In this document: positions 8,922-18,150 of the stretch, in pieces | How the letters are laid out: the number at the start of each line of letters is the position of its first letter | How positions within the stretch are numbered: the first letter of the stretch is position 1 | Assembly: GCF_002763455.1 (NCBI RefSeq) | Contig: NZ_NIXK01000009.1 | Location: forward strand, 59,006-123,005 | Reading direction: 5' to 3' | DNA length: 64,000 nt | Source of the DNA: Lentibacillus sediminis | GTDB lineage: Bacteria > Bacillota > Bacilli > Bacillales > Amphibacillaceae | Notes under the pieces: generated by a model | Databases searched by the model: none | Told to the model about the DNA's origin: nothing | The model's input: the letters and a program-made list of their open reading frames with translations, nothing else | Made by a program: the position numbers and the translations under genes

Positions 8922-8960
8922 TAAATCGGTTTAGTAAATCGGTTTAGTAAATCGGTTTTG
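8922..8960 (+). promoter_or_regulatory. Three tandem 13-bp operator-like repeats
   Basis: TAAATCGGTTTAG occurs at 8922-8934 and 8935-8947, and with one change (TAAATCGGTTTTG) at 8948-8960, head to tail without gaps. Each has a central CG within AT-rich arms (AAATCGGTTT), as in LacI-family sites. The array starts about where transcription should begin, between the -10 box and the ribosome site of the kdgR-like gene. It suits autoregulation by that repressor. Confidence 0.7.
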
Positions 8961-8977
8961 TGAAAGGGGGTCGGCAG

Positions 8978-10024
8978 ATGAAAAAGGCAACGATGGCAGA
9001 TGTAGCCAAGCATGCTGGTGTATCCAAAAGCACGGTTTCCCAGTATATCAATAACAGGTTTACTTATATGTCTCAGGCTACAAAAGCGCGGATAAAAGAT
9101 GCGATTGATGAGTTGCAGTATTTTCCGAACCATACTGCTAAAAGTTTGAAGCAAAAGAAGACCAGTACGATTGGTGTCATAGTCGCCAATAGTTTGCACT
9201 CTTTTTCCAGTGAAGTTATCCATGCCATTGAGGAAGAATGTGAGAAAAATAATTTTCAAATCTTTGTTTGTAATGCGGATGATGATTCGGAAAAAGAAAG
9301 AAATTATATTGATATTTTATTAGCTAAACAAGTAGATGGATTGATTATATTCCCTACATCAGGCAACTTCGATTATTACAAAACACTGAAACAGCTGAAT
9401 TTCCCAGTTGTTTTTATGGACCGGAAGATAGATGAGAACTTATACCCGACTTTTCTTTTGGATAACGATGAAGCATCTAATATGGCGGTAAAGACTTTTT
9501 CCGAGAAGGAAATTGACGAATTGGGAATAGTGTTGCCCCCTTTAAAGGAAGGTGTTACTCCACGTAGAGAAAGATTAGAAGGGTTCAAAAAGGCTTTAGC
9601 AAACAGAAATCATGAGGAATGGATAATATCAGGGGGTAAAGAGGCCATTCAAGAAAAGCTGGAAGAGCTTTATGCTGCAGGCAATTTACCAAGAGCCTTT
9701 TTTACAGTCAACGATATCTCACTTATTGAGCTATTAACATTCATAAAAAGAAAGCGCTTAAGAGTCCCTGATGATGTAAGCATTATTACAATTGATGATT
9801 CCGTTTTTCTGGATCTCCTGCAGCCGCCGATAACCGTAATCAAACAGCCGACGATTGAAATGGGAAGATCGGCAACCGAGTGCCTATTGAAATTAATTGA
9901 GGATGATGCATTAAAGCAAACCTATCAAGTAAACAGGTTTACACCAACCATAAAACAGAGAAGGTTAGTCGCGAATGAGGTGGAAGTGAATGAGCACGGA
10001 ACAGAAAGTGTTAACAATCGGTGA
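8978..10024 (+). CDS. kdgR: LacI-family repressor, KdgR-like
   Basis: About 348 residues. The N-terminus MKKATMADVAKHAGVSKSTV, continuing SQYINNR, is close to the KdgR/KdgR-like LacI regulators of Bacillus pectin/hexuronate catabolism; a sensor domain follows, ending with DVSIITIDDSVFLDLLQPPI. The start at 8978 follows AAAGGGGGT. It is the first gene of the operon and its 3' end overlaps kdgK by 35 bp. The inducer is probably 2-keto-3-deoxygluconate or a related acid (inference). It most likely binds the repeats at 8922-8960. Confidence 0.8.
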   Translation: MKKATMADVAKHAGVSKSTVSQYINNRFTYMSQATKARIKDAIDELQYFPNHTAKSLKQKKTSTIGVIVANSLHSFSSEVIHAIEEECEKNNFQIFVCNADDDSEKERNYIDILLAKQVDGLIIFPTSGNFDYYKTLKQLNFPVVFMDRKIDENLYPTFLLDNDEASNMAVKTFSEKEIDELGIVLPPLKEGVTPRRERLEGFKKALANRNHEEWIISGGKEAIQEKLEELYAAGNLPRAFFTVNDISLIELLTFIKRKRLRVPDDVSIITIDDSVFLDLLQPPITVIKQPTIEMGRSATECLLKLIEDDALKQTYQVNRFTPTIKQRRLVANEVEVNEHGTESVNNR

Positions 10025-10946
10025 TGCGATGATAACGATGAACCCCACAACTACGGGTCCGCTGAGATTTGTGACACATTTTGAAAAGAAAGTTGGCGGA
10101 GCGGAATTTAACTTTGCCATCGCCTGCAGCAGATTAAGTCTGAATTCAACATGGATCAGCCGCTTAGGCAAAGATGAATTTGGAAGACAAATTTATAACT
10201 TTGCAAGAGGAGAAGGCATAAATACTAATCATGTAGAGCTGATGGAAAGCTATGCCACCTCTGTAAATTTTAAAGAAATAAATGAAGATGGCTCTGGTCG
10301 CACATTTTACTACAGACACGAGTCGCCAATTTTGACATTGACAGCAGAGGATATCCAAGAAGAATTGTTAGACGATGTGTCCCTTGTACATTTGACCGGT
10401 GTTTACATGGCAATAAATGAAAATAACCGGAAAGTTGCTCAAAAAGTAGTGGAATTTGCCGCCCAAAAAGGGATTCCTGTTTCATTTGACCCGAATATCC
10501 GGTTAAAACTATGGAGCATAGAAGAAGCCAGAAAAGTGTATTATGAGATCTTTCCTTATGTAGATATTCTGCTGACAGGGTTGGATGAAATCGAACAGAT
10601 AACAGGCTCTTCCAGAGAAGCAGAGCTCGAGCAGTTTGCAGAAAAACATAATATCTCTGAAATGGTCATTAAAGATGGCGGGAATGGTTCCAGATTATAT
10701 TCAGGGAATAAATGGATTTATCAAGATGCCTTCAAAGTAAACGTTGTGGATACTGTTGGGGCCGGGGATGGATTTGATGCCGGATATATATATAGCGCAC
10801 TGAACTACAAGTCTGATACTGAAAAACTAATGTTTGCAAATGCAGTTGGAGCACTTGTTACCACCGTCTCCGGGGATAACGAGGGTTTGCCTTATCTGGA
10901 AGACGTTGAAAACTTTCTAAATGGAAAAAACATAGTAGAAAGATAG
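9990..10946 (+). CDS. kdgK: 2-keto-3-deoxygluconate kinase (PfkB family)
   Basis: 318 residues, PfkB/ribokinase fold. The N-terminal GGAEFNFAIACSRLSLNSTW binds substrate, the middle has SFDPNIRLKLW, and the C-terminal VVDTVGAGDGFDAGYIY carries the anion hole and catalytic Asp. It converts KDG to KDPG with ATP. Its start codon lies inside the 3' end of kdgR in another frame, preceded by GAGGTGG, implying coupled translation. Operon partners eda and uxuA support KDG as substrate. Confidence 0.9.
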   Translation: MSTEQKVLTIGDAMITMNPTTTGPLRFVTHFEKKVGGAEFNFAIACSRLSLNSTWISRLGKDEFGRQIYNFARGEGINTNHVELMESYATSVNFKEINEDGSGRTFYYRHESPILTLTAEDIQEELLDDVSLVHLTGVYMAINENNRKVAQKVVEFAAQKGIPVSFDPNIRLKLWSIEEARKVYYEIFPYVDILLTGLDEIEQITGSSREAELEQFAEKHNISEMVIKDGGNGSRLYSGNKWIYQDAFKVNVVDTVGAGDGFDAGYIYSALNYKSDTEKLMFANAVGALVTTVSGDNEGLPYLEDVENFLNGKNIVER

Positions 10947-10959
10947 GAGGGTGTACCAG

Positions 10960-11496
10960 ATGCAAACCTTAAAAACCATATTGGGTGAATTAGAAGATGT
11001 TTCCCGGACCGTGTATGAAGAGCATTATCATAAGCTGGTTGAAAGGTTGAAAGAGGATAGAAGGTTTTTCTTCGCTGGAGAAGGTCGGTCAGGACTGATA
11101 GCAAAGACAGCAGCAATGCGATTGATGCATAGCGGCAAAGCGGTTTTTGCAGTCGGCGAGACCACAACGCCTGCTATACAAGAAGGGGATCTCTTAATCA
11201 TTGTCTCAGGGTCAGCTTCATCAGGAAATATCGTCAATTTAATAGAAAGCGCTCAGAAAAACGGGGCTGAGGTATTTTTAGTTACGACCAATACCATAAA
11301 ACTGGAGCAGAATAATGGATTGCTCATCAATGCTGCCACAAAGCACAGAAAAGAAAGTGAACCTGATACCATTCAGCCGCTGGGCAATCAATTTGACCAA
11401 TTTGCACATTTGCTATTGGATGCAGCAATCATAGACAGCATAGAGGCGAAAGATGCCAACAACAAACTAAAAAGGTTACACAGTAATCTGGAATAG
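10960..11496 (+). CDS. hxlB: 6-phospho-3-hexuloisomerase (SIS domain)
   Basis: 178 residues, a single SIS isomerase domain: FFAGEGRSGLIAKTAAMRLMH, then VVSGSASSGNIV-type phosphosugar-binding loop (IIVSGSASSGNIVNLIE) and QPLGNQFDQFAHLLLDA. The size and pattern fit HxlB/PHI, which interconverts arabino-3-hexulose-6-phosphate and fructose-6-phosphate. ATG 10960 follows TAGGAGG by nine bases; GTG 10951 directly abuts it. Its partner hxlA is the last gene of the same operon, 7.5 kb downstream, rather than adjacent as in B. subtilis. Confidence 0.85.
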   Translation: MQTLKTILGELEDVSRTVYEEHYHKLVERLKEDRRFFFAGEGRSGLIAKTAAMRLMHSGKAVFAVGETTTPAIQEGDLLIIVSGSASSGNIVNLIESAQKNGAEVFLVTTNTIKLEQNNGLLINAATKHRKESEPDTIQPLGNQFDQFAHLLLDAAIIDSIEAKDANNKLKRLHSNLE

Positions 11497-11505
11497 GAGG
11501 AAGCG

Positions 11506-12516
11506 ATGAGTACAGTTACCGTACAAGCAGATGAAGTGAAAAATCTGGTAATCGGCAAATTGGAACAAGCTGGTCTGAAACTCGATCATGCAGAGAAAAT
11601 TGCTGATGTGCTGATTCATGCAGACTTGAGAGGAGTCAGTTCACACGGCGTTCTGAGAACCGAGCATTATGTAAATCGACTGCAACAAGGGGGGATGAAT
11701 AATGACCCGAATATTACCGTAGAGAAAACTGGACAAGTCACTGCTGTAGTCGATGGGGATAATGGTTTTGGCCACTTGATTGCTGACAAAGCAATGTCTA
11801 CTGCGATTGAATCAGCAAAAGAAAACGGGGTTGGCATGGTTACGGCGATGAACAGCAGTCACTGCGGGGCATTGAGCTATTTTGTAAACAAGGCTGCTGA
11901 AGAAAACCTGATTGGAATTGCCATGACCCATACGGATAAGATCGTTGCTCCGTTTGGAGGAAAAGAATCTTTCTTGGGAACAAACCCAATTGCATACGGA
12001 GTCCCTGCAAAAAAGCACAGGCCATTTATATTGGACATGGCAACATCTGCCGTAGCATTGGGCAAAGTACTCCAATATAAGGAGGAAGGCAAGGAGATTC
12101 CACATGGATGGGGAGTTGACGCACAAGGAAACAGCACGACAGACCCTGCAAAAGTAGAAGCTTTAACTCCATTTGGCGGTCCAAAGGGTTATGGGTTGTC
12201 TCTTGTTGTTGATATTTTTTCAGGTCTGTTAGCGGGGGCAGCTTTCGGTCCACATGTAAACAGGATGTATGATGATCTGGATCAGTACCGGCGTTTAGGG
12301 CACTATTTCTGTGTCATCAACCCTTCGTTCTTCACGGATAAAGAGAACTTCCTGCAGAACATGGATCAAATGATTGATGAACTGCACCAATCAAGCCCGG
12401 CAGAAGGATTTGACAAGGTGTTGGTACCTGGAGAAATTGAACAGATGAATGAAGAAAGAAATAAGGTGGATGGAATTAAAATCGCTTCAACTGTTTATGA
12501 GTATCTAACAAAATAA
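11506..12516 (+). CDS. yjmC: Ldh2/AllD-family NAD(P)-dependent oxidoreductase (YjmC-like)
   Basis: 336 residues, the malate/L-sulfolactate/ureidoglycolate dehydrogenase family. Markers: [12 protein letters not shown] near residue 40, catalytic [12 protein letters not shown], substrate/cofactor FGTNP-type motif ([13 protein letters not shown]), and [17 protein letters not shown]. The C-terminal third resembles AllD closely ([19 protein letters not shown]). However, allantoin genes are absent; in B. subtilis the paralogue YjmC is encoded in the hexuronate (exu) operon next to YjmD, UxuA and YjmF, as here. It probably reduces or oxidizes a keto-sugar acid; the substrate is unknown. Confidence 0.8.
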   Translation: MSTVTVQADEVKNLVIGKLEQAGLKLDHAEKIADVLIHADLRGVSSHGVLRTEHYVNRLQQGGMNNDPNITVEKTGQVTAVVDGDNGFGHLIADKAMSTAIESAKENGVGMVTAMNSSHCGALSYFVNKAAEENLIGIAMTHTDKIVAPFGGKESFLGTNPIAYGVPAKKHRPFILDMATSAVALGKVLQYKEEGKEIPHGWGVDAQGNSTTDPAKVEALTPFGGPKGYGLSLVVDIFSGLLAGAAFGPHVNRMYDDLDQYRRLGHYFCVINPSFFTDKENFLQNMDQMIDELHQSSPAEGFDKVLVPGEIEQMNEERNKVDGIKIASTVYEYLTK

Positions 12517-12529
12517 AGGGGAGATTAAA

Positions 12530-13531
12530 ATGAAAAAATTTAAGTTTTTAGCGGTGTTACTATTTGCAAGCGTTTTATTGGCAGCGTGCGGCTCTGGTGA
12601 AGATGCGTCCGGTGATGGATCAAGCGGAGAAACAATAGAGTGGACACTGGGGCATTTAGCTAACGAAGAACACATTTGGCATAGAACTGCTGAAGAATTT
12701 GCCAGCTTAGTTAGTGAAAAGACGAATGGCGGAATTGAAATTACCATTTACCCAAACAATTCCCTGGGTGGAGAAACGGACACAATTAACTCGATTCAGG
12801 CGGGAACAGCCGACATGGTTATTTCAGGTGAAACCTTGCAAAACTGGGCACCTAAATCGGCATTGCTGGCAGCACCCTATGCATTTCGTGATATGGAGCA
12901 TGTCACTTCCGTTGTTGAAGGGGATATTGGTCAGGAAATCGAACAGCAAATTATAGATGAAGCGGGTTTAACACCACTGTACTATCACAATCGTGCACCA
13001 AGAAACCTGACGTCCAATGAGCCTATTGAGACGCCGGAAGATCTGAGCGGATTCAGCATGCGGGTTCCAAACGTTCCTTTATTCCTGGATGTGTGGGAAG
13101 CCGCTGGAGCAAACCCGCAGGTAATGGACTTTAACGAAGTTTTCACGGGAATACAGCAAGGGGTTATTGATGGGCAGGAAAACCCGGTTGACCTAATCCA
13201 AAGCGGTGGACTTTATGAAGTTCAGGACTACGTAAATAGAACAGAACATGTTCGTTCCTGGATCTATGTATTGGTTGGAAACGAGCAGCTGGCGTCACTG
13301 AATGATGAACAAAGAGCAGCAGTCATGGAAGCAGCAGAAGAAGCACAGCAATATGGTAAAGAATTGTACGATGAAGAAATTCAAACGATTGAAAGCGAAT
13401 TAATGGAAAGTGGAATGGAATTCGTCGAAGTAGATCAAGAAGCATTCCGGGAAGCGATGATTCCAGCAGTGGAAAACTCCCTGACCGAAGAACAGCTGGA
13501 TCTTTATAACAGAATTCTGGAAGTAGAGTAG
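12530..13531 (+). CDS. TRAP transporter solute-binding lipoprotein (DctP family)
   Basis: 333 residues. Lipoprotein signal peptide with lipobox LLAAC (VLLAACGSGED), then an acidic linker and a DctP domain: TIEWTLGHLANEEH, the conserved arginine in GFSMRVPNVPLFLDVWEAAGANP, and FNEVFTGIQQGVIDGQENPVD. It captures an organic acid outside the membrane for the DctQM permease. AAGGGGAG precedes the ATG. A terminator-like hairpin follows before dctQ. Context (uxuA, uxuB, yjmD, kdgK) suggests a hexonate such as L-gulonate, D-mannonate or a hexuronate. Confidence 0.92.
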   Translation: MKKFKFLAVLLFASVLLAACGSGEDASGDGSSGETIEWTLGHLANEEHIWHRTAEEFASLVSEKTNGGIEITIYPNNSLGGETDTINSIQAGTADMVISGETLQNWAPKSALLAAPYAFRDMEHVTSVVEGDIGQEIEQQIIDEAGLTPLYYHNRAPRNLTSNEPIETPEDLSGFSMRVPNVPLFLDVWEAAGANPQVMDFNEVFTGIQQGVIDGQENPVDLIQSGGLYEVQDYVNRTEHVRSWIYVLVGNEQLASLNDEQRAAVMEAAEEAQQYGKELYDEEIQTIESELMESGMEFVEVDQEAFREAMIPAVENSLTEEQLDLYNRILEVE

Positions 13532-13540
13532 AAAATACAG

Positions 13541-13599
13541 AGGGCATGATCCATAAAAGTAATATCAAGGCAGCGCAAGATGGATCATGTCCCTTTTTC
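13541..13599 (+). terminator. Intra-operon attenuator between dctP and dctQ
   Basis: AGGGCATGATCCAT (13541-13554) pairs almost perfectly with ATGGATCATGTCCCT (13580-13594), and TTTTT follows. A Rho-independent terminator inside the operon would let most transcripts end after the binding-protein gene and lower permease and downstream expression. Confidence 0.85.
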
Positions 13600-13640
13600 T
13601 AATTTTGTACTCTGAGGGAATTTGGAAAGGGATGGTGAGG

Positions 13641-14123
13641 ATGAATAAACTGATAGGACGTGTACTTGGTTTTTTGACCATTCTAAGTTTCGTTGGTGTT
13701 ATTAGTGCCGTAATGGTGCAGATCATGTCCAGGTATCTGCCATATAATGCGGCATGGACAGAGGAAATAACAAGATATTTCTTTATATTTACGGTGTGCT
13801 TTGGTGCCCCTTTAGGGTTATTAAAAGGAGAATATATTAATGTGGACATTATTGTCTCCAGAATTCCCTTGTTCATTCGAAAGTATTACGAGATAGGTAT
13901 ATTTCTATTAATCTTCATTTTAAATATCGTTCTCATCATAGAGGGTGTTAAATTCACACAAATTGGACACAGCCAAATGTCGGCAACCATGGGCTTTCCA
14001 ATGTCGTACATCCACGTTGGATTTGTCATTTTAGGTGTGTTTTTGGCTTACTACTCGATTGTTCAAATTGTACGGATATTAAAGAACCAATACAATTTTG
14101 AACAAGGCTACGAGGAGGAATAA
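13641..14123 (+). CDS. TRAP transporter small permease (DctQ)
   Basis: About 160 residues with four predicted membrane helices (for example VLGFLTILSFVGVISAVMVQ and the region around ILGVFLAYYSIVQIV). DctQ marks are SRYLPYNAAWTEEITRYFFI and GAPLGLLKGEYINVDI. The frame is open from 13587, inside the attenuator hairpin; ATG 13641 follows AAAGGGA and fits DctQ starts. It pairs with the DctM gene two bases downstream. Confidence 0.9.
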   Translation: MNKLIGRVLGFLTILSFVGVISAVMVQIMSRYLPYNAAWTEEITRYFFIFTVCFGAPLGLLKGEYINVDIIVSRIPLFIRKYYEIGIFLLIFILNIVLIIEGVKFTQIGHSQMSATMGFPMSYIHVGFVILGVFLAYYSIVQIVRILKNQYNFEQGYEEE

Positions 14124-14125
14124 TT

Positions 14126-15397
14126 ATGGCCGGGTTACTATTTATTTCATTTATTGTTTTGATATTTTTAGGGGTACCAGTTGCCTTCAGTCTGGGTGTA
14201 TCATCTTTATTATATTTGATTATTGCAGACATCCCTTTATCAATCATCCCACAACGAATGTTTGGCGGTTTAAACTCATTTACATTACTTTGTATACCGG
14301 GATTTATTCTTGCCGGTAATTTAATGAATGCCGGCGGGATTACTGATCGTATCATTCATTTTGCAAATAGCCTTCTTGGGCATATTCGCGGTGGATTAGG
14401 TCTTGCGAACGTCGGAGCCTCGATGGGATTTGCCGGCATCTCCGGAACAGCCCTCGCGGATACAGCGAGTATTGGGTCGGTTATGATACCTTCCATGAAG
14501 AAACAGGGCTATGGTGCAGGATTTTCATCTGCTGTAACAGCATCTTCCTCTGTGGTTGGGCCAATTATCCCGCCGTCTCTGCCAATGATCATTGTGGGTA
14601 CCCTTGGGGCCATTTCTATTGGCGATCTATTTGTAGCTGGTGTTATACCTGGTGCATTACTGGGTCTTGGTTTAATGATTCCGACCTATTTAATTTCAGT
14701 CAAAAGAAACTACCCAAAAGGGGAAAGAAGTTCACTGAAAGAAATATTCAGCAGTTTTTGGGGAGCTTTTTGGGCTTTATTTATGACAGTAATTATCTTA
14801 TACGGTATTTTGGGAGGTTACTTTACTCCTACAGAAGCCTCTATTATTGCTGTTTTGTATGCAATCATTGTTGGCCTGTTTATTTACAGAGAGTTGACAA
14901 TCAAGGACTTGCCTGGGGTTATTTTAAACTCAATGACCACTGCAGCTTCTATTATGCTGCTGGTTGCATTCGCGAATTTATTTGGATGGATTATGACAAG
15001 AGAACAAATACCACAAATGATTGCTGATTCCATCTTAGGTTTTTCGACAAATGCAGCAGTAGTTATTTTGCTTATCATGTTGCTTTTGTTATTTGTGGGA
15101 ACATTTATGGAAACCATTGCAGCACTGGTAATCCTTTTCCCTGTATTGCTTCCTGTAGCAACGCAAATTGGCATGGATCCAATCCAGTTTGGTGTAGTGA
15201 TGGTCCTGACGCTAATGCTGGGATTAATGACTCCGCCTGTGGGGGTTTGTCTGTTTGTGGCATCGCAGATAGGAAGAGTCTCTATGGGTAAAGTGACAAT
15301 TGAATTAATTCCATTCTTTGCGGTTGGAATTTTTGTGCTGTTACTTGTAGCTTTTGTTCCACAAGTTACGTTATTTTTACCAAGTCTTTTTGAATAG
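14126..15397 (+). CDS. TRAP transporter large permease (DctM)
   Basis: 423 residues with about 12 hydrophobic segments. Typical DctM features: LGVPVAFSLGVSSLLYL, PGFILAGNLMNAGGITDRII, the repeat SMGFAGISGTALADTASIGS, and VVGPIIPPSLPMIIVG; the second half has TPTEASIIAVLYA and LMTPPVGVCLFVASQI. It uses the sodium gradient to import the DctP ligand. GAGGAGG precedes the start. Confidence 0.95.
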   Translation: MAGLLFISFIVLIFLGVPVAFSLGVSSLLYLIIADIPLSIIPQRMFGGLNSFTLLCIPGFILAGNLMNAGGITDRIIHFANSLLGHIRGGLGLANVGASMGFAGISGTALADTASIGSVMIPSMKKQGYGAGFSSAVTASSSVVGPIIPPSLPMIIVGTLGAISIGDLFVAGVIPGALLGLGLMIPTYLISVKRNYPKGERSSLKEIFSSFWGAFWALFMTVIILYGILGGYFTPTEASIIAVLYAIIVGLFIYRELTIKDLPGVILNSMTTAASIMLLVAFANLFGWIMTREQIPQMIADSILGFSTNAAVVILLIMLLLLFVGTFMETIAALVILFPVLLPVATQIGMDPIQFGVVMVLTLMLGLMTPPVGVCLFVASQIGRVSMGKVTIELIPFFAVGIFVLLLVAFVPQVTLFLPSLFE

Positions 15398-15410
15398 GAG
15401 TGAGTAGGTA

Positions 15411-16430
15411 ATGAAAGCAGTTATCTTTCCGGAACCCCATACCATGGAAGTAGTTGATATTGACAAACCGCAAATTAAAAAAGACCACGAGGTATTGCTG
15501 AAAATAAAGCGAGTCGGCATTTGCGGTTCAGATATGCATATCTACCATGGGACAAACCCGATGGCCACATATCCAAGAATTGTTGGGCATGAGGTAGCAG
15601 CAGAAGTGGCAGCGACTGGTTCAGATGTAACTAATGTGTCAGTTGGAGACCATGTAGTGGTAGAGCCAATTAGATATTGCGGTGAGTGTTTTGCATGTAA
15701 AAATGGCAGACCAAATGTATGTAAAGAATTATCCGTTTTCGGAGTGCATGAAGATGGCGGGATGAGAGAATTTGCCGTAATGCCGGCAAAGCAGGTGCAT
15801 AAAGTGAATGCCGAGATTGATTGGGATGAAGCGGTAATGGCTGAACCATATACAATCGGCGCCCAGGCGGCTTGGAGAGGGAATGTACAAGCAGGACAGA
15901 CTGTCTTCATTCAAGGAGCTGGTCCTATCGGCATTACCGTTTTGAAAATGGTGAAACTGCTTGGTGCGAATGTCATTATCTCAGATATTATGAACGAACG
16001 TTTGGAATTTGCGAAAGAGAACGGAGCCGATCATACCATTAACCCTTCAGAATCGGATGTGACAGCAAAAATTAGTGAGATCACAGAAGGAGAAGGCGCA
16101 AATGCGGTTATTGACGCGGTAGGAACCCCGAAAACCTTTGAACTAAGTGTCGATGTGGCATCTCCTGCCGGCTATGTAGTCACATTGGGCTTTGATAAAA
16201 AACCTTCTGCCATCGCAATGATGCAAATCACCAAAAAAGAGCTGACAATTGCGGGTTCCAGGCTGCAGACCAATCAATTTGAAAAAGTTATCGATCTAAT
16301 CAACACAAGACAACTGACGCAAAATGGACTGGTTACTCATAAATTTCCGTTAAGCGAGGTACAAGAGGCGCTTACATTTGTTGAGGAAAATCCTCAGAAA
16401 GTCAGAAAAGCCGTCATTGAGTTTGATTAA
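15411..16430 (+). CDS. yjmD: Zinc-dependent alcohol dehydrogenase, probably L-gulonate 5-dehydrogenase-like (YjmD)
   Basis: 339 residues, medium-chain dehydrogenase. Catalytic zinc site [10 protein letters not shown] and GHEVAAEVA; structural zinc site [15 protein letters not shown]; Rossmann GAGPIG. In B. subtilis YjmD lies beside YjmC and UxuA; characterised relatives oxidize L-gulonate to D-fructuronate, which UxuB then reduces to D-mannonate. With no uronate isomerase gene (uxaC) visible here, such an entry point would make the pathway complete. Substrate remains inference. Confidence 0.82.
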   Translation: MKAVIFPEPHTMEVVDIDKPQIKKDHEVLLKIKRVGICGSDMHIYHGTNPMATYPRIVGHEVAAEVAATGSDVTNVSVGDHVVVEPIRYCGECFACKNGRPNVCKELSVFGVHEDGGMREFAVMPAKQVHKVNAEIDWDEAVMAEPYTIGAQAAWRGNVQAGQTVFIQGAGPIGITVLKMVKLLGANVIISDIMNERLEFAKENGADHTINPSESDVTAKISEITEGEGANAVIDAVGTPKTFELSVDVASPAGYVVTLGFDKKPSAIAMMQITKKELTIAGSRLQTNQFEKVIDLINTRQLTQNGLVTHKFPLSEVQEALTFVEENPQKVRKAVIEFD

Positions 16431-16448
16431 GAAAGAAGGAGAATCTTG

Positions 16449-17075
16449 ATGTTAAAGTCAGAAGTCATCGATCGAATTCGACTTTCAAAAATAATAGCAG
16501 TAATAAGGGCAGATAGTGCAGAAGAAGCTTTAGCAATCGCCAAATCCTCTTCTGCAGGTGGTATTAGTATTATTGAATTGACGTATACTACTCCTTCTGT
16601 GGATGAAGTTTTTAAAAAGCTGGATTCCGCTGACACGCTTGTAGGAGCAGGGACTGTTCTCGATGTCCAAACAGCAAGGAATGCCATTTTGGATGGAGCA
16701 GATTTCATTGTAAGTCCTCATTTTGATTCCGAGATTGCCAAGTTATGCAATCGGTACAGTGTCCTGTATATGCCTGGATGTATGACGATAAAAGAAATAT
16801 TGCATGCGCTTGAATATGATTGCTCTATTATTAAGCTATTTCCGGCAAATGCTTTTGAACCAAGCTATATTAAAGCAATAAAGGGACCAATACCAAATGT
16901 TGAAGTAATGCCGACAGGAGGCATTAACAGAGACAACATCAATGGGTGGCTAGATGCAGGGGCTTTTTCCGTTGGTATTGGCAGTGATTTGACCAAGGCC
17001 TACAAAAAAGATGGATCAAACGGCGTATCAAAACTGGCCCGAAGTTATGCAGAAGCAATAAGGGGGCAGAGATAA
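16449..17075 (+). CDS. eda: KDPG aldolase (2-dehydro-3-deoxyphosphogluconate aldolase)
   Basis: 208 residues, class I aldolase barrel. IIAVIRADSAEEAL near the start, catalytic glutamate region ISIIELTYTTP, VGAGTVLD, Schiff-base lysine in IIKLFPANAF, and phosphate-binding VMPTGGIN. It splits KDPG into pyruvate and glyceraldehyde-3-phosphate. ATG 16449 follows AGAAGGAG by about eight bases. The stop abuts the uxuA start, so the two are coupled. Confidence 0.92.
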   Translation: MLKSEVIDRIRLSKIIAVIRADSAEEALAIAKSSSAGGISIIELTYTTPSVDEVFKKLDSADTLVGAGTVLDVQTARNAILDGADFIVSPHFDSEIAKLCNRYSVLYMPGCMTIKEILHALEYDCSIIKLFPANAFEPSYIKAIKGPIPNVEVMPTGGINRDNINGWLDAGAFSVGIGSDLTKAYKKDGSNGVSKLARSYAEAIRGQR

Positions 17076-18149
17076 ATGAATATCACGTTTCGGTGGTTTG
17101 GCAGAGACAATGATACCGTTTCTTTGCAGGACATCAAACAAATCCCTGGTGTCAAAGGAATTGTATGGGCATTGCATAAATTGCCCCCAGGGGAGGTTTG
17201 GGAAGAACAGGCGATAAAAAAGGAAGTCGACTATATTAAGTCTTTTGGTTTTCATGCAGATGTGGTGGAGAGCGTTAATATTCATGAAGCTATTAAAATA
17301 GGAAACAGTGACAGGGATCGGTATATTGACAATTATAAACAGACAATTAAAAACCTGGCGTGTCATGGCGTTAAAGTTATTTGTTATAATTTCATGCCTG
17401 TTTTTGATTGGGTAAGAACGAACATGCGAGAACCTTTGCCGGATGGATCCACAGCCCTGTTTTACGAAAAATCAGTCGTTGAAAATACCGACCTTAAAGC
17501 AATGGCGGATGATGTGTTAAATTCCAGTGATTTAACGCTGCCCGGCTGGGAACCTGAAAAGCTCAGTCAGCTCGAAGGCTTGCTGGAAGAGTACAAAAAT
17601 ATAACAGAGGAAGACCTCTGGAACAACCTGGCTTATTTTTTGCATGAAGTATTGCCTGTGGCAGAAAGCAATGGCATTAAGCTGGCTATCCATCCGGACG
17701 ATCCGCCATATCCTGTTTTTGGATTGCCGAGGATTATGAAAAAAGAAGCGGATTTAGAGCGTATGCTGACAATATCGGATTCCCCATCCAATGGTCTGAC
17801 ATTCTGTTCTGGAGCCCTGGGGGCAAACCCAGACAATGACACGGTAGATATTATTAAGAAATTTGCTGAAGAATCACCTTTCCTGCATGTCAGAAACATA
17901 AAGATTCATAACAATGGAGATTTTATCGAAACCTCTCATCTGACCCGGGATGGCTCGATTAATATTAGAGACATTGTCAGGCATTTAAGCGAGATAGACT
18001 ATGATGGCTACATCAGACCTGACCACGGAAGGCATATTTGGAATGAAGAATCCAGACCTGGCTATGGATTGTTTGACAGGGCTCTTGGAGTTATGTACCT
18101 GAATGGGTTGTGGGATGCCTTTAATAATGGCGGAAAGGAGCAGAACTAA
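17076..18149 (+). CDS. uxuA: Mannonate dehydratase
   Basis: 357 residues, UxuA family of the xylose-isomerase-like barrels. Signatures: FRWFGRDNDTVSLQDIKQIP, GIVWALHKLPPGEVW, VICYNFMPVFDWVRT, LAIHPDDPPYPVFGLPRI, and RPDHGRHIW-type metal site (YIRPDHGRHIWNEE). It dehydrates D-mannonate to 2-keto-3-deoxygluconate. The reading frame follows eda without a gap. Confidence 0.97.
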   Translation: MNITFRWFGRDNDTVSLQDIKQIPGVKGIVWALHKLPPGEVWEEQAIKKEVDYIKSFGFHADVVESVNIHEAIKIGNSDRDRYIDNYKQTIKNLACHGVKVICYNFMPVFDWVRTNMREPLPDGSTALFYEKSVVENTDLKAMADDVLNSSDLTLPGWEPEKLSQLEGLLEEYKNITEEDLWNNLAYFLHEVLPVAESNGIKLAIHPDDPPYPVFGLPRIMKKEADLERMLTISDSPSNGLTFCSGALGANPDNDTVDIIKKFAEESPFLHVRNIKIHNNGDFIETSHLTRDGSINIRDIVRHLSEIDYDGYIRPDHGRHIWNEESRPGYGLFDRALGVMYLNGLWDAFNNGGKEQN

Positions 18150-18150
18150 C

